A stretch of DNA of 5,627 bases from Helicobacteraceae bacterium (GTDB taxonomy: Bacteria > Campylobacterota > Campylobacteria > Campylobacterales > Sulfurimonadaceae): contig WFOM01000257.1 of NCBI GenBank assembly GCA_015488075.1, positions 1-5,627 of the forward strand, in the 5' to 3' direction. Each line of letters opens with the position of its first letter. The first letter of the stretch is position 1. The position numbers and the translations under genes were made by a program. This document shows positions 4,659 to 5,627 of this stretch, one piece after another. Under the pieces are notes generated by a model. The model saw only the letters and a program-made list of their open reading frames with translations, was not told the DNA's origin and ran no database searches.

Positions 4659-5311
4659 TAAAAATTCCTTTCTATCGATATGGTGTTATAGTTGCTTCCA
4701 CCGTGTTTTACATTGTTGATAAGCCCGAAAATCCCGGAACGGTGTTTTACGGTAATTCCCAAAAATGTATCTTCAAGAGGTTTGTATCTGACAAGTTTTC
4801 CGATGTCAAAATCCAAACTTATATCAAGATAGTTTAGATATTTTGAATATTTTTCATCAGTATACCTTACCTGTGCTTCTATAAGTTCAGGCTGAAGATA
4901 TTTGTTGACATAGCTTCCTCCTTCTCCAAAACCTATGCGGAGATTGTTTTTTAAAAATCTGATGTTATAGTAAAACTTTATATAAAGAGTTATCTCATAA
5001 ACAGGATCGCTGTGAAGATTTTTGACATTTGCAAGTTCCGGGTATCTGCTTAAATCTTCAGATGAAAATCCGGCAAATCCGCCTTTTAGATATATGTCAA
5101 GCGGTATGTCAAATGTATCTTTTTTTAGAAGATATCCGCCGTCTAAAGAAAATACTCTAAAATCGTATTTTGCTTTTGTCGGTTCGTTTAAAGACAGTAT
5201 ATTGCCCAAATCGCTGTCTGTTTCTTTCCCGTAAGAAACTCTAAAGGAGTATATACCGCTACCGCTTGCATATATACAAAAAACCAGAAACAATAAAACC
5301 GGCTTTTTCAA
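4658..5311 (-). CDS. Predicted outer-membrane beta-barrel protein, PagL-like C-terminal motif
   Basis: I do not recognise a named gene. The 217-residue product begins with a signal peptide (MKKPVLLFLVFCIYASGSG, cleaved near 17-19). Short amphipathic strands rich in Tyr, Phe and Gly with alternating residues follow (for example 50-60, 70-82, 104-121, 160-172), and it ends in Phe after ISIERN, as beta-barrel proteins recognised by BamA do. Residues 189-207 (KHRSGIFGLINNVKHGGSN) carry H-x-S followed by a G/N-rich turn. This resembles the His/Ser region of PagL-type lipid A deacylases, but a glutamate at PagL spacing after the serine is absent, so enzyme activity is uncertain. The start is TTG: the preceding in-frame codon is the hpf TAA and the protein contains no later methionine. 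The gene lies between hpf and hemJ in one minus-strand operon. Confidence 0.72.
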   Translation of the reverse strand: MKKPVLLFLVFCIYASGSGIYSFRVSYGKETDSDLGNILSLNEPTKAKYDFRVFSLDGGYLLKKDTFDIPLDIYLKGGFAGFSSEDLSRYPELANVKNLHSDPVYEITLYIKFYYNIRFLKNNLRIGFGEGGSYVNKYLQPELIEAQVRYTDEKYSKYLNYLDISLDFDIGKLVRYKPLEDTFLGITVKHRSGIFGLINNVKHGGSNYNTISIERNF

Positions 5312-5604
5312 TTATGCTATCTCTTTCGCTACTCTTTTTTTCTGAGAAATTATTTTGTCATGAAGCCTTCTTAGGGCTTTTTGTGCTCTATCTTTTGCCA
5401 GTTCTACCGCTTTGTCAAAAGTTTCATCTGTTTCGTTTACTATAACAGGTGATGAGTGGGCTATATTTATTTCAAACTCTACATGGATACCGTCTTTTTC
5501 GTTTGTAATGTTTGCTATTATCCTTGTGATATCAAGCGAATATTTTTTAAATGATTCCAGTGTTTCTTTCAAATGTTTTTCTTGAGGATCACTTAATGTT
5601 ACAT
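5312..5604 (-). CDS. hpf: Ribosome hibernation promoting factor (HPF/RaiA family), 5' end missing
   Basis: HPF binds the 30S subunit in stationary phase, blocks mRNA and tRNA sites, and promotes inactive ribosome dimers. The 96 visible residues cover nearly the whole short-form domain: VTLSDPQEKHLKETLESF (first helix), a strand and linker (TRIIANITNEKDG), HVEFEINIAHSSPVIVNETDE (strands), and the second helix FDKAVELAKDRAQKALRRLHDKI with its basic face, then a Lys/Arg tail. Aligned with E. coli HPF, about nine N-terminal residues are missing, cut off by the contig end. A TTG at 5572-5570 gives an open frame of 86 codons but is not the real start, because family sequence continues upstream to 5602. 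Beyond that, the adapter adds an in-frame stop. No second (long-form) domain is present. The TAA is followed at once by the TTG of the next gene. Confidence 0.85.
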
Positions 5605-5627
5605 CTGTCTCTTATACACATCTCCGA
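5605..5627. other. Residual Nextera/Tn5 sequencing adapter (not genomic)
   Basis: CTGTCTCTTATACACATCT (5605-5623) is the exact 19-base mosaic end used by the engineered Tn5 transposase in Nextera libraries. The last four bases, CCGA, match the start of the Nextera read-2 adapter rather than IS50 sequence. Its position at the extreme contig end shows incomplete trimming. Genomic sequence ends at 5604. Confidence 0.97.

Noticed and set aside
5570..5572. TTG as the true start of hpf
   Set aside because: HPF family sequence continues upstream in frame; the stop that bounds the frame is in adapter sequence.
5605..5627. Terminal inverted repeat of a natural Tn5/IS50 element
   Set aside because: The 19 bases are the synthetic mosaic end and are followed by adapter bases; no transposase gene or second end is present.

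Overview
This looks like a complete short contig of low-GC DNA from a Campylobacterota bacterium (a Sulfurimonas/Sulfurovum/Arcobacter-like lineage is my inference; no search was run). The reasons are the A/T-rich codon use, dense gene packing, a pair of LPP20-family lipoproteins of the Helicobacter/Campylobacter type, and promoters with TATAAT -10 boxes but no obvious -35 boxes. Both ends cut through genes. The right end carries 23 bases of Nextera/Tn5 library adapter (5605-5627), so the last 23 bases are not genomic.

Layout. Left block, minus strand: a Gpt-like purine phosphoribosyltransferase (1160-1615), then an EamA/DMT-family permease (133-1017), whose stop codon directly abuts the start of an MNT-type minimal nucleotidyltransferase that runs off the left edge (1-132). 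Between the phosphoribosyltransferase and the permease lies a degenerate 7-bp repeat array in two inverted halves (about 1083-1188). It overlaps the end of the phosphoribosyltransferase gene. A divergent promoter region (1616-1729) separates this block from the middle block.

Middle block, plus strand: two LPP20-type lipoprotein genes overlapping by one base (1730-2311, 2311-2739), then der (2775-4214), the two-domain ribosome-assembly GTPase, with its own extended -10 box right after the second lipoprotein's stop.

Right block, minus strand, convergent with der: a 5'-truncated hpf (ribosome hibernation factor), a predicted outer-membrane beta-barrel protein that starts on TTG directly after the hpf stop, and hemJ (protoporphyrinogen oxidase). 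hemJ and der end 3 bases apart inside a shared inverted repeat.

Most genes are core housekeeping or envelope genes: purine salvage, heme synthesis, ribosome assembly and hibernation. I see no complete novel defence or mobile system. The least ordinary items are the 7-bp array, the MNT fragment (possibly half of a HEPN/MNT toxin-antitoxin pair), the barrel protein with a PagL-like C-terminal motif, and the adapter end that makes a truncated gene look complete.
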